Source of the DNA: Corynespora cassiicola | Lineage: Eukaryota > Ascomycota > Dothideomycetes > Pleosporales > Corynesporascaceae | Reading direction: 5' to 3' | DNA: 64,000 nucleotides | NCBI GenBank assembly: GCA_022059125.1 | Contig: JAEUWY010000002.1 | Location: forward strand, 1,736,001 to 1,800,000 | In this document: positions 43,511 through 54,195 of the stretch, one piece after another | Layout: every line of letters starts with the position of its first letter | Numbering within the stretch: the first letter of the stretch is position 1 | Position numbers and translations under genes: made by a program | Notes under the pieces: model-generated | The model's database searches: none | What the model saw: the letters and a program-made list of their open reading frames with translations, nothing else | What the model was told of the DNA's origin: nothing

Positions 43511-45790
43511 GCACTCTCTCCTCGAACCGGACACCGAGTTACACTGAGTATGTTACATGACTGTCAGCCTCGGTGGACAGAGATGGGGTTATTTGGTAGA
43601 GAAGGCTGATAGAAGACATCAGAGTTAATCCTTAACATTTGCGACCGGTGAGCACGGCAGCCTAGAGCTCCAGCTCCATGTGCTAGGCTTACGTGACACA
43701 CACCCTTATCATCATATGAACCATGGATTGCCCCGTTTCCTTGACCGTGATATTCAATCTCGCCGTCTGAGCCCAACTTGCCTAACGTCCCCGTAGTCGA
43801 CTAGACTTGACTCACTGAAGTTTCGCCCAACCCTTCTTCTAAACCCTCCGCCCTTTTGCTGCCTGCCAAAAAAGGCGCGGCCTACGTGGTCTGCCCGGCC
43901 TGAAACACCAGGACCGCCATGTCAACGACGCGTGCGTGCGCACGATAACAGAGGCACCCTGGAATAGAAATGAATCCTTCGATCTGGCCTTTGCACCGCC
44001 GACCGTGGCGAGAAGACTCGTCGCGAGCGGGCATGGGAAAGGTGCACATCAGATAGGCACAGGCTGACAAGCGGCAAAACCAAAAACACGCACGATAGTT
44101 GCTGATTAAACAAAGAAGATGAGACGATCAGAGAAGTGTTCGTATTTTTCCTGTAGGGCATCGTGCATAGCCGCTCACCTCAGCCAGGGTCGTCCCGTTT
44201 GCAGGAAGCCCCGCTCGATGCAGGCTGTGCACCACCCAACGCTGCACTTTGCGGCAAAGTCGCCAACCCCAAAACTTGCTTTTCTTTTGCGACGCCCTTT
44301 CCCACGGCCGGACGTCACCGCAAGTCCGGATGGACTAGCGGAAAAGCGAAAAACCCATCTCACCGTTCTTTCATCCTCTGTCCCTTGGCCCAGAAGTCCG
44401 GATCCGGTCGGCGGGGGCTGAGTACACCCCTCCCAGGCTGGGCTTTTGGGGGCGGAGTCCTGTTGTGGAAGTGCAGTTGCGAGCAAAAGTTTTTTCCCTC
44501 TCGACACGATCAGGAGGGTGTGCATGACCACGCCATTGTGTTTAGCCTTTTGCTCGAGCTGGAAATGCTCGCAGTCGTGGGTAAACGTGTCCTGTTGGAG
44601 TCACCGGTAGGCAGAGTCGTGGTCCCCAAGGGGGAAACATCCAACACGCTGCCAGCCTATCGAGCCCGACCTTTTTTTTTTCACGAGTGCGGCATGACCA
44701 TACTACTATACGCAGGCCTTTTTTTTTTATCGGATTTCCAGGCGCTCGGGAGCGCTCGGGAGCAAAAGGCAAATGTTTTGATGGAAAGTCACAGTACCAT
44801 CCCGAGGCGCTTCTGTCGACGCGCATCGCAAGATTACCCAAATGGTCGACAGTACGCCCCAGAGCACCAGATAGGCGACTGGAACCTAGTCTGGCGCGAA
44901 TGGAGGACTGGCCGTAGTGCACCCAGGTCCCAGGCGCCCGGACGCTGTGCTCGCATACGGGCACGGTAGAGCCGCATGTGCATGCGGATGACCTGCAGGC
45001 ACTTGTCATGCCCTGGCCGCGCTATGAGACTTGTTAACATCTGCCTTTTTTCTGCCCACCTCTGCTGACGACGAATCGGCCGGAATCTTCCATCTTCGCA
45101 AGTGTGCATCGCCATAGGCATCAACGGCCAAAGGGCTGTGCGAACGTGCTGCACGCGCTGCCATGGCCCAAGGGCCCTTGCGAAAAGGCTTGTGGGACGC
45201 GCAACCCAATGGTTTTCGGCCCCAGGAGGCTTGATGGGTGGGTGTATGGGCCATGGGAGAATGGAGGCAGTGATTCAGTGGCGCGACGGCGACCTTCAGC
45301 CAGCATGATCCGCTACCCCACTGGTTTTGTCACCTGCACCCTGTTTGACTGAGGTTGAGGGCGCTGTCTCCCAGCTAGGCACCCTGTAATGATCGACGAG
45401 CGGTGAGGTTCACAGCGTCGGCACCGCCCGCAGCCAATGAGCGCGCGTGGGATCGGTGGCTGGTGCACTTCCTGAGGCTGTGCCAGTGGCTGGTAGCCCT
45501 TGCCTGCTCCAGATGACGGAGTTGAATGCAATGGGGCGGAGCCACGAGGGAGGGATTCAAAGTGTGGTATAGTGCTCGGCAGGCAGGTGAAACAATGTAG
45601 CCAGAGTATAAAGACACTCTATCCGCCATGGTGTTTGGTTCTCCTCCCTATAAGAACCACTCCAAGCAACCAAACCAGAGCACAAATCTCCAGCACAAAC
45701 ATCACAACACTTTTGTACCATTCGATCCTCCCAAAACACCCTCAAACCATTCACACTCCATCTATCCAAACCACCGAGCCAGAAGTCACC
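43511..45790. other. 2.3 kb region without supported gene
   Basis: The stretch separates two co-oriented genes of unknown function. A 268-codon plus-strand frame (44163-44969) spans low-complexity DNA, including T-tracts at 44677-44687 and 44719-44728, and has no domain. A tandem direct repeat of GCGCTCGGGA lies at 44742-44761. Its right end is the promoter of the charged protein. Confidence 0.5.
45607..45612 (+). promoter_or_regulatory. Candidate TATA box
   Basis: TATAAA at 45607 (AGAGTATAAAGAC) lies about 180 bases upstream of the ATG at 45791. A C/A-rich, T-poor leader lies between the two, which is typical of fungal 5' UTRs. Assignment rests on position and sequence only. Confidence 0.45.
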
Positions 45791-46423
45791 ATGACTTCCT
45801 TCCGCCTGACCCGCACCCGGGAGCGCTCCCCCTACGACGACTCAGACGCCTACCTAACCCGCCCCTCCCTCCTCCGCCGCGACTCCTCCAAGCGCCAAAA
45901 GATCACCTACTACGACGACGACGACTACGACGACTACCCGGGCACCAAGAAGTCCTCCCGCGCCCTCACCATCCGCCAACCCACCGCCCTCGTAGAGAAA
46001 TACAACATCATGTCCTCGCGCCCGTCCTACGACTCGGACCGCGACCACGACCACGACTACAACCACGACCACGACCACGTCCGCAGCCGCTACCGCTACG
46101 TCCACAAATACACCCCCGCGGCGAGCGACCGCGACGACGACCGCGACGACGGCCGCGAGTTCCGCCTCAAGGTCAAGGCTACCTTTGGCCGACCCAAGTC
46201 GTCATCGTCCGAGGCGCGCGAGACCAGGGTCATGGACTGGCCCGCCGATGCGTTCAAGCGCAAGGAGAAGTGGGAGCATGTCGACTGGGAGACGAGGGAG
46301 AGGAGGGGGGGTGGGTTTTGGGACGATGAGGATAGGGAGGTGGAGAGGAGGACGCGGTTTTTCAAGGTCAAGAGGACCAAGACGGAGGAGTATAGGCCGT
46401 TGAAGGGGTTTAGGAGGGGTTAA
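45791..46423 (+). CDS. Charged Asp/His/Arg-rich protein of unknown function
   Basis: A single exon, 210 aa. No named family is recognised. The sequence is strongly charged, with YYDDDDYDDYPG near 40-52 and an Asp/His alternation (DRDHDHDYNHDHDHVRS) near 83-99. A more ordered-looking C-terminal half has EFRLKVKATFGRP, RVMDWPADAFKRKEKWEHV and FFKVKRTKTEEYRPLKGFRR. There is no signal peptide or membrane helix. The codons of the N-terminal part are almost all C-ending, unlike the last 40 codons, which are G-rich and purine-rich. A TATA box and a T-poor leader upstream support expression. Overlapping frames of 233 aa on the same strand are shadows of this biased composition. A metal-binding or RNA-associated role is possible, but only by composition. 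Confidence 0.7.
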   Translation: MTSFRLTRTRERSPYDDSDAYLTRPSLLRRDSSKRQKITYYDDDDYDDYPGTKKSSRALTIRQPTALVEKYNIMSSRPSYDSDRDHDHDYNHDHDHVRSRYRYVHKYTPAASDRDDDRDDGREFRLKVKATFGRPKSSSSEARETRVMDWPADAFKRKEKWEHVDWETRERRGGGFWDDEDREVERRTRFFKVKRTKTEEYRPLKGFRRG

Positions 46424-47881
46424 AGGGATTAGGGGGTTTGAGACAGACTGTATCATTCTTTTGTGTACTTTTCTTTTGTATTTTCCTGCTTGTTTCTTGG
46501 GAGGGAGGCATGTTGGAGATGGGCGTTTTGAAGTTTGATGGCCTCGATTATTGCAGTTTTCTTGCCACTGCTTATGGGTCTCCTTCGATGGCGTTGGTTA
46601 GACGGGCGTTGATGGCGCGAGCCTTTGGTTCTAATTTTTGTTCATGGTAATTTGTATTTGGGGATTTTCGAAAGGGTTCCTGGGGTCATTAGGCGGGATA
46701 ATTAGATACCCATATCAACAGTAACGAATGCACTATTAAGTAGACTATGGTTCAACAAAATTGTTGTTGCTTATTCTATTTATTCAGGTTTTTTAATTGC
46801 GCTTTCATGACAAAAACGTCATATCTCATATTAAACCCAATACATCAAGCCTGACCCTTGTCTTTGCTCATTAAGCCTCAGTTACAATAAGACTTTTACT
46901 CAAGTTTCATTTTGATCTCAATATATGAAAATACAAAGAAAATTCCATAAAAAATAGCAAGGATATGATTGCGCATTAGAGAGAATAGGTTTGATAGGGA
47001 GAGCGAGTGGATACTCATGGTGTTAATTATATGTTTACTACGTAACTCACTCTGAGTTTCAGATAAAGGTTATCCGGTTCTGACATGATGAACTATCAGA
47101 ATCACAAGGCCATGATATGGCATCTTCAAGTGTCATTAGAATTTCCAGCACCCTTCTCTCATCGCTTTCGCATCACCGACTGTGGAAGGGTCTTTTACCC
47201 ACGCACGTAATATGCGCCTGACGTGTGGTACTAGAATAAGAGATCAATGATTATTGCGTAATACATAGAAACCTAGGTGTGTTGTCAAAGTACAGGATTG
47301 GCGGTCTCCAAAAGGTCCTCAGGTGAACCGTGCGAGCGGTGATACACCACAACAACAGTCCTCCCCCAAATCAAATGTCTAGTGTATAACACGGCATATT
47401 TCGAATTGGGAAAGTTGGTAGTGGCTGCCCCAAAAAGACAAGCTAGGCATCCGAGCCGGGTGGAAGACTATATTTAGCTAGTTTTCATAAAACGGCGAGT
47501 AACATTTGCACGTTTTGAAGCTAAAGAGCTAGCTGAATGCTTGATAGCGCAAAAAAAAAAATACACAACAGCAGATATTCGCTAGTAGTCACCTACCTAA
47601 CTATTAATCTAGTAGTACTGTGCTTGTATATAGCTAAGCAAATAAAAAAACTTAATTTAATACTTTTGCGAGTTTATTTAGAACACTATTAGCCGTTATT
47701 GAAGTTTCGTACCTTACTGAGTTAGGTAAGCACAGTCCAGAAGCTCCCAGGTCTCCTTAAATAGGAACCTTTAAATTATATATAAATACTTGACATTTAG
47801 TGACCCACTCGCTTGTGGTTTACGTTACTGTATTATAAGCGCATGATTGTGAAGAGGAAAAATTCACAATGTGCAGCGTGC
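46424..47881. other. AT-rich gene-free stretch, RIP-like relic
   Basis: From about 46650 to 47810 the base composition drops sharply below the flanks, to roughly one third G+C by eye in many lines (for example 46741-46980 and 47521-47700). TA dinucleotides are common and there are many stops in all frames. Short runs such as CTATATTTAGCTAG and ATTTAATACTTTTGCG recall repeats damaged by C-to-T mutation. I cannot identify the parent element. It borders the accessory genes to the right. Confidence 0.6.
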
Positions 47882-50420
47882 TTATCGTATGTTTTCTTTC
47901 TTTGCCGATTCCTCGCCCTGCAGCATATAATGTTTGAACTTGACCGTTCTCTTCAAGATTTCTTCCAAATTCTTCCACTCAAGCTGGCGAGGATCACTAG
48001 CTTTGGCCAACGTCATTGCACTGCGGAACACATTCCGGATCTCTCTCCCGTTGAGCTCCGTGCTGGCAAGTATGCCTTCTTCTTCCCGAAGATATGTCTC
48101 TACATTGAAACTGGGACTCAGCTCGCCGCGCGCCTTCGCCTTATCAAACCACATCTTCCAGATCGCTCGGCGGTGTTTCTCCTCCAATGGAGTGTAATGG
48201 ATTGCGAAATGGATCCTAGATTGGAAAGCCTCATCGAACGTCTTCGTGCGATTCGACGTGAGGAACAGGATACCTTGGAAATATTCCAGGATCCGAAGTA
48301 GTGTTGACACGAGACTATTGCGGCGAAGATCTTGAAGTGACCGGGCTTCCAAAAATACATCGGCCTCATCGAACAACAGCAAAGCCTTCCAATGAGTTGC
48401 CAGCTGGAAAACATGTCTTAGGTTGTATTCAACCACCAGAGGCGAGACACCTACATCCGACATGCTGACACTGTACAAAGGCTTTCCGGTCAACATCGCC
48501 AGAGATTCAGCTGTCAACGTCTTTCCGGCACCAGGAGAGCCATGCAGCAAGATCACAAGACCTTTGCCTTTGTTTGGAATGAGATCTTCGATGTAATCGC
48601 CCTTAGCATGCTCACAGACGAGTTTTTTCAGAGTCTCCTTCTGATATTTCGGGATTTCCAGATCTCGGAACGCTCTTTCCCTATCATCCTTGGACATTTC
48701 CGGCTCGATATTCTTGATCAGTAGCTGGACGAACTTCTTTTCCGCAACAGCAAATCCAAGCACCCTCGGAGGGCAAAGTAGTAATTGATCATCGTTGAGG
48801 CCTTTGAATTTACCGTTCACTGATTTAGGAAGGGAGCCGATGAAAGCAGTTTGACACGCGTCGCATCGTTTGCACACGCAGTCTACCCAAGCGATGTCTT
48901 CTTCGCCGACCATCAAAGGCTTGAGTTCGAAATTGAGGTAGGAATGATGGTCTGAAAAAATCAGCATCGAATTCCCTCCGATAGATTAGGCGAAGACCTA
49001 CCAATCATAACCATCGAGTGGGAATCAAGATGCATCTGGGAGAGCGATTAACGTTGAATCTAGTCAAAGTGGAAGGTGACTAACTTGTTCCGCTGGCTTG
49101 TCTGCAGGATCTGCGTTCTTCACCGAGATAGAAGCGGACTGTTACCAGTAAGTAGAGGTCGACAACAATTTCGTTCAACTAACATCGCCCATTCCATTCT
49201 CAACAGCCATATCAACAGAGCCAGCGCGGAGTGCCAAGCCTGTGTATTTCCGATGTCTCTTCTCCAATGAACCTGTGCAGAAGAGCTCGAACTGGCGTCC
49301 GCGCTTGCGTAAGTCTTGGTCAAGGTCTTCAAGCGATCTGTTATTGGCTGACAATGTATTAGCAAGGCTCGTGTGATGAGCTGAGATCATACCCTGTGGA
49401 TCTCGCCACAACTCCAAAGGGCAGATGCCTAGCTCGGCCATCGATTTGGAGCCAGCGAACTTCTTCACGGTAAAATCTCTCTGTGCGATTCGATATTCTG
49501 AGCCGTCCCAATCGATATACCAGAGTAAGAGCCAAAATGTCTCCGTAGTAGAGTGAGTATAGCCTGTCGCGTCCACCATTCGCACCACATACCGATGCGG
49601 CTCCCCTAGGACATCCATGATCACATGGGTTCCGGGCCAGAACAGTGTCCATAACAATTCGTAAGTGATGGTGTTGCCGTTCTGGTATGCTGTCGTATCT
49701 CGTCGAACAGACGTATGCTCTTTATCGAGCTCATTTTTCAAGAGCTGGACTTCGGTGCGGGCCTTCTCGCTAGACTTGGGGTCTTGTAGGAATTCCAAGA
49801 GTCTTTTGTGGTTATGATAGAATATGGCATACGGGGCATCGAAAGAAACCTCATCAGTGTCCCAATTTGTCCCCGCTGACGTGTCGAGTAGTATTGGTTT
49901 CAATGTTGCTCGAAGAAGTTTGGACTGTATGAGCAACTCTTGCTTGCCAGCCTCGGGTCTCGACTCATCCTTGACTCGTCTCCATGCAATCACGGTGTCA
50001 CCGTTGTCATCTTTGGCTTCATCTTCTGGCTTTGTACTTTCCCACTCGCTCACTTCTCTGTCTTCGTACTCCCCGAAGACTAATCTTTTGCGGTAGATGT
50101 ACTTTATCTTACTCGAAGGTTCGAGTACGGACTTCCGCCTAGTCTCCTTCGTGTTCACGCTGAGCTCGGGCTCGCTCGTGGACTTGGAAGCCTTTTTCAA
50201 ATCGCCAGTGTCCTCGGACTGACCGATGTGAGCAAGATACTCCTACGCTCACTTAGCAGATACTCACCTTCGTCACCTTGGCTTGCAGCTCAGCCTCCAA
50301 TCGTTTGATTTTGTCTTCCAAGAGGACGATGTAGCGTTCTTCGAGACTTTTGACGGAGCTTTGCGGAGCCGTCTCGATCTCTGCGCTAGCCACAACGTCA
50401 TCTCCGTCCTGATCTGTCAT
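47882..50420 (-). CDS. AAA+ ATPase with N-terminal DUF7025-type domain
   Basis: Complement of six exons: 50268-50420, 49393-50218, 49184-49347, 49085-49138, 49002-49035, 47882-48951; 766 aa. A short coiled coil (SLEERYIVLLEDKIKRLEAEL) opens the protein. The middle (about residues 100-360) is the domain that precedes AAA modules in many fungal proteins: YAIFYHNHKRLLEFLQD, LLWTLFWPGTHVIMDVLGEP and LLLWYIDWDGSEYRIA. The AAA module has Walker A HGSPGAGKTLTAES near 546, Walker B KALLLFDEADVFLEARS near 606, sensor 1 ILFLTSNRTKTFDEAF and an arginine finger region in FQSRIHFAIHY. It is thus a likely active AAA ATPase of unknown role. Family members are numerous and variable in filamentous fungi. It diverges from the DUF7708 gene, with 1.06 kb between the starts, and its far side is AT-rich DNA. 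Confidence 0.88.
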
Positions 50421-51483
50421 TTCAAATGCTGTATATTTTCTGTCCACAGTATGGTGACAAGGCTGATGGCTACAGAGTAGAGCTGTTGGGCAGGTTTATT
50501 CACACGCAGCCTTTTTATCCCGCTGCAGCCCCGATACCCTGTCAGTGTGTCATCTTCCTTTTCCTATTACTCATCCTCCATTATCTGTCCCCTCTCCATA
50601 TATCAGAATTATAAGCCATGGAACGCCACCTCGACGCCTTTGACGAATATTCCATTCAGTCTCGACTTATCCCGCTGCACTATTTGATGGCATGCAGCCG
50701 TGTGGGGGCCAATTATGCCGTGTGTCTGCTCGAGAAATTCTGTGTGGTCCGATGCTGACACACCTGAACACCGGTGAGTTCTCTGTACGAGGTCACAGCA
50801 CGGAGCACCACAAGTTGCACCTGTGTAAGGAACAGTATCTTGTGCCTTTGCAATACAAAACATATTGAGAATCCCTTCTTAGAGAACACTGCTTCGCTTC
50901 CTCTTTTTGCAAGTGTGAGGCCATATACTTGTTGCAACCAATAAACATCTAATACCTCGAATTGAACGGACACACACCTATGATCTCAACCTTCAGACAC
51001 CGTGAAGCACTTTTTTTTACATGTCGTACCCCTGTATGAATTATTCACAGGATTTATCCGGGGCATGGACAAGTGAAACCTATCGTGTTGGGTTCGCTCA
51101 GCCTTATTCCTTCGACATTGTCTCTTGCACATGTCAAACTTTAGCCCCCAAATATTTCCGGAGTACTCCAATCAGTGTTTGACCTCGCATTATACTGTGC
51201 TAATCCTCCAAGTTGGTGTAGCTTCTTTTCTAAATATGTTTGTATGGATGTGAGTGCTGGTTGGCAATTTTGCGTACACCGATAAGCAGGTATGTTCAGG
51301 CTTGCTCAACCTTGCTTCGATAACTTAGTGGCACTTCATTGGCCCCCATCCCCCTGTTGCAGTAATCATGGCGCTTTAGATAAGGTCATGTCGATGTTAA
51401 GTTCGCTTTTACAATTCTTTTGCAGAAGCAAACTCAATATCGAAGGCGGGCAATTCTGTGATTGTTCTGTAAAAAGAGCTCTT
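50421..51483. promoter_or_regulatory. Divergent promoter, AAA ATPase / DUF7708 protein
   Basis: This 1.06 kb spacer is A+T richer than the promoters elsewhere in the window. Frames inside are short. A plus-strand frame from 51292 is continuous with the first exon of the DUF7708 gene, so its start could be earlier than chosen. CCTTTTTATCCC near 50510-50522 is a possible core element for the minus-strand gene. Confidence 0.45.
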
Positions 51484-53436
51484 ATGACCATTGTCCGTCT
51501 AGATCATGACCTCCAAAATCAGTGCAGATTTGATCGTACGAGAAAACATCGCGTCAACACAGAACGCAGCCTCGTATGCATCGACAAGTTCAGTTTGTCA
51601 TGGTTTAAACCCGAAGTGAGTATAATCTTTGCTTCTCATAATTCGACCATAGTCGCTCATTGTGAAAAATAGACTGTTACTTTCCGAAGATTCGATTATC
51701 ACTCAGCTTTATCAGTCAGGGCTTAAGTCGCATGAAATCGAGAAGATCGGATCCATTCGATCTCTTCCAGATCTTATGCAGCTCGTACAGGACGAAGAGA
51801 ATGCACACCAGCAACGAAGAACACGTCGGGCAAGAGTTCAATCAACCATCACGGCTTGCAACGACTTTGGCAAAGTGTATGGCAACATATTAGACAGCGT
51901 GAAAGATGCAGTGCCCTATAGTGCAGGACAGGCTTGTTGGGCTTTTATCGGAGGGGTATTCCTAGTGGCGGAAAGGAAGGAGAATCGAGAGGCCGCAATA
52001 GCCGATGTTAGTATGCACCAGCACTTGATCGAATGAGCACGATGGCTAAACTGACTCCACTGTGGTAGTTTCTTACTCGCCTGAAATTGACACTGCCTCG
52101 TTGTACCGGCTATAGCAAACTGTATCCCAGCGAGCGCATACTTGAACTACATGTCTCCCTGCATGGCCATGTCGTTAAAGCGCTACTCAATGCGCTGATG
52201 TATTTCAATAGAAAAGACTGGCGAGGAAGTGTTAGAAGGATAGTATCTGTGATGAGGCACGACGATCAAATGGAAGAGATCATAAACAACGTATACAACG
52301 TCGCAAAGGAGATCGACCACGAAAGTATGATGGAGCTTTGCAAAACAGTAGATCGGGTTGGCAAAAATACCACTCACTTGATAAGGGACGCCAAAAAGAC
52401 TAATTTGCAGCTCACGACTCTAAGAGCGGATCATGCAAAGTCACTGCAAGAGCTGAATAGTGCACGAGATGAAATTTCTCACTTGAATCAGAAGCTTTCC
52501 GGTCAGTGCGCGTTCCAGTCTTTGGCACTACTGGCACTAACGAGTGCAGAATTACACACTCGACAAATCAAAGCGCTCGAAAAGAAGCATAAACATGTTT
52601 TCGTCTCGCGAAGTTACGATGTTGATAAGATCATTGAGTTCTATCGCGCATGGACGTCATGCGGCACGGGGCGGAAACGAGAGCTACTGAACGCCTTAGG
52701 CAACTCGCACATATGCGATCTACGGCAGCCATTTGAGACCAGAATCAACGAAAAAAGTCCATCACTGGTTTGGTTTACCAATAAGAAGAAGAAAAATCGA
52801 GAGACTCCGCTCATAGCTCTCGAAGCCATCAATCGCCTAGATGAACAGAACAGAGCTTCCACTTCCAAATCCATTGTGCTTCACTCGTTGGACCATGACG
52901 TCTCACCACTACCTCGTAATGCTCGGACCGGGATGACGTTGATAAAGGAGGCAACATATCAGATCCTCGCAGCTGCACCAGAGCTTTGGCTGAAGCAAAA
53001 TGTTGAAAGCGATTTCTCCTGCGACAGGATACAACAGTCCTTCTTCCAGCTGTTGGACAACTATGCCTCTCTTACGACTACCTCAACGATCATACTCGAT
53101 GCATCATTGGAGATACATTGGATTATTGACCGCATCGATACATGTATCTGGCGGAGAGCCACTGGTCTATCAGATAGTCCTCTCAAAGGTGGAATGAGTA
53201 AGGAAGAATTGAAGGCAGTGTCTCAACAAACAATACCTTTGGGGGACTTCTTGAGCTTTCTGCGACAAGCGATAAAACCCAAGACTGCTAGACTGTGGAG
53301 TTTGCGAGTATTGATGACGAGTCATTATGACCTGAGTGCATTAGATCCGGAATGTATGAGACAATGGAAGAGTAGTGATGATGTCGAGGATGAAGAAGCC
53401 TTTGATGGGAAACACTGGGTCTGTATGTCAGCGTGA
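51484..53436 (+). CDS. DUF7708 protein with NACHT/STAND-like half lacking a P-loop
   Basis: Exons 51484-51615, 51653-52006 and 52069-53436, 617 aa; the first exon is tentative. The N-terminal part matches the domain that opens many fungal NLR-like proteins: YSAGQACWAFIGGVFLVAERK, then across intron 2 IADFLTRLKLTLPRC, and ILELHVSLHGHVVKALLNALMYF. A coiled coil follows (residues about 230-300). After this comes the order seen in fungal STAND ATPases: a strand at SLVWFT, a region where GxxxxGK[ST] should stand but NKKKKNRET is found (about 392-408), a QILAAAPELW segment, a Walker B-like EIHWIIDRIDTC near 510-521, and RVLMTSHYD near 575, like the NACHT sensor. No ankyrin, WD or TPR repeats follow. 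I infer a P-loop-less, non-hydrolysing NLR relative. Intron 1 is only 37 nt. Confidence 0.75.
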
Positions 53437-54195
53437 TTATGTTCTATCAGAAGTTCTTCAAATTGATCTCGAATCCTTGACACATCACCTCGTGATACTC
53501 TGGAGTTGAAGATTCCCCTTCCCGCCTTTAGTAGCAACGACAAAGTGGTTACACATCTCCCACGACTTCTTCTCATTCTCATCGATATGAATCTCGAACT
53601 CAGTGAAGATTATTGCCACCAGCATTTTGATCTCCATGATCGCGAGTTGTTGACCTAGGCCCCAGTCGTGAGTTTCTGATGTCTGAACGACCCATGAATT
53701 TTAATTTATATAGTATTGGGTGATGTTTTCGGTATGGTGTTAAGAAACACAGAAATGAAATTGAGCTCTGGCTAGGCTGAGGTGGGTTCTGGCATCACAT
53801 ATTAAGCACAATCCTGTGCACAGCCTCAACCACATGCATAGACCCCATATAGCGCCTACGGAGTCTCGGCTAGTCAGCCTGGCAGCTTTGACCGATGAGG
53901 GGGAGTGGCCACTATCTTTTTACCTGTCCGTAAACAAAGGCCCCATAACCAACATGCTGGGTGCACGCTGTGTGCATGGTGAAAAGATCCTGCCACACTC
54001 AGGGACGCGAAAGCGACGAGAGAAGGGGTTGCTGGATGATGTTCCGCCTTGGCACCGGGACTGATCGGCCCTAGCGGCGCGCTTTCACGTCATCATCGCG
54101 AAGTCACAAGGCAGCAGGCTCGCAACTCTGCACGACTCCGTAGTCATCCTTCTCCCCTATCCTCAGCCCATGGAATTCGTGTCTGAGAGTCCGCC
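53437..54195. other. Spacer with P450 relic and RAD2 promoter
   Basis: This 759-base stretch holds the 3' end of the DUF7708 gene, a P450 gene fragment on the minus strand, an A/T-rich patch (53695-53760) and the promoter of RAD2. A frame at 53816-54064 has no features. Confidence 0.5.
53485..53700 (-). pseudogene. Cytochrome P450 C-terminal fragment (relic)
   Basis: Read on the minus strand, about 70 codons give WGLGQQLAIMEIKMLVAIIF, then TEFEIHIDENEKKSWEM, ending with a stop at 53485-53487. The pattern [C]-x-G-x-x-[IL]-A-x-[MI]-E-[IM]-K followed by an aliphatic helix and FE is that of the P450 heme loop and L helix. At the expected heme-ligand Cys position the codon is GGC (Gly), one base from TGC. 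Upstream the frame meets a stop within the A/T-rich patch and I find no other P450 motifs (ExxR, PERF). It is thus a broken remnant, not a gene. Family assignment rests on a short match. Confidence 0.6.

Noticed and set aside
44163..44969. 268-codon plus-strand frame in the 43.5-45.8 kb gap
   Set aside because: It runs through homopolymer T tracts (giving FFF runs) and has no domain, signal peptide or conserved-looking segment; the opposite strand is also open.
45628..46329. 233-codon plus-strand frame overlapping the charged-protein gene
   Set aside because: Pro/Arg-only composition typical of a shifted frame through C-ending Asp/His/Arg codons; the frame of the 210-residue protein has balanced content and a proper ATG context.
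46424..47881. An intact transposon in the AT-rich stretch
   Set aside because: No terminal repeats, target duplication or transposase motifs could be seen; only base composition suggests a damaged repeat.
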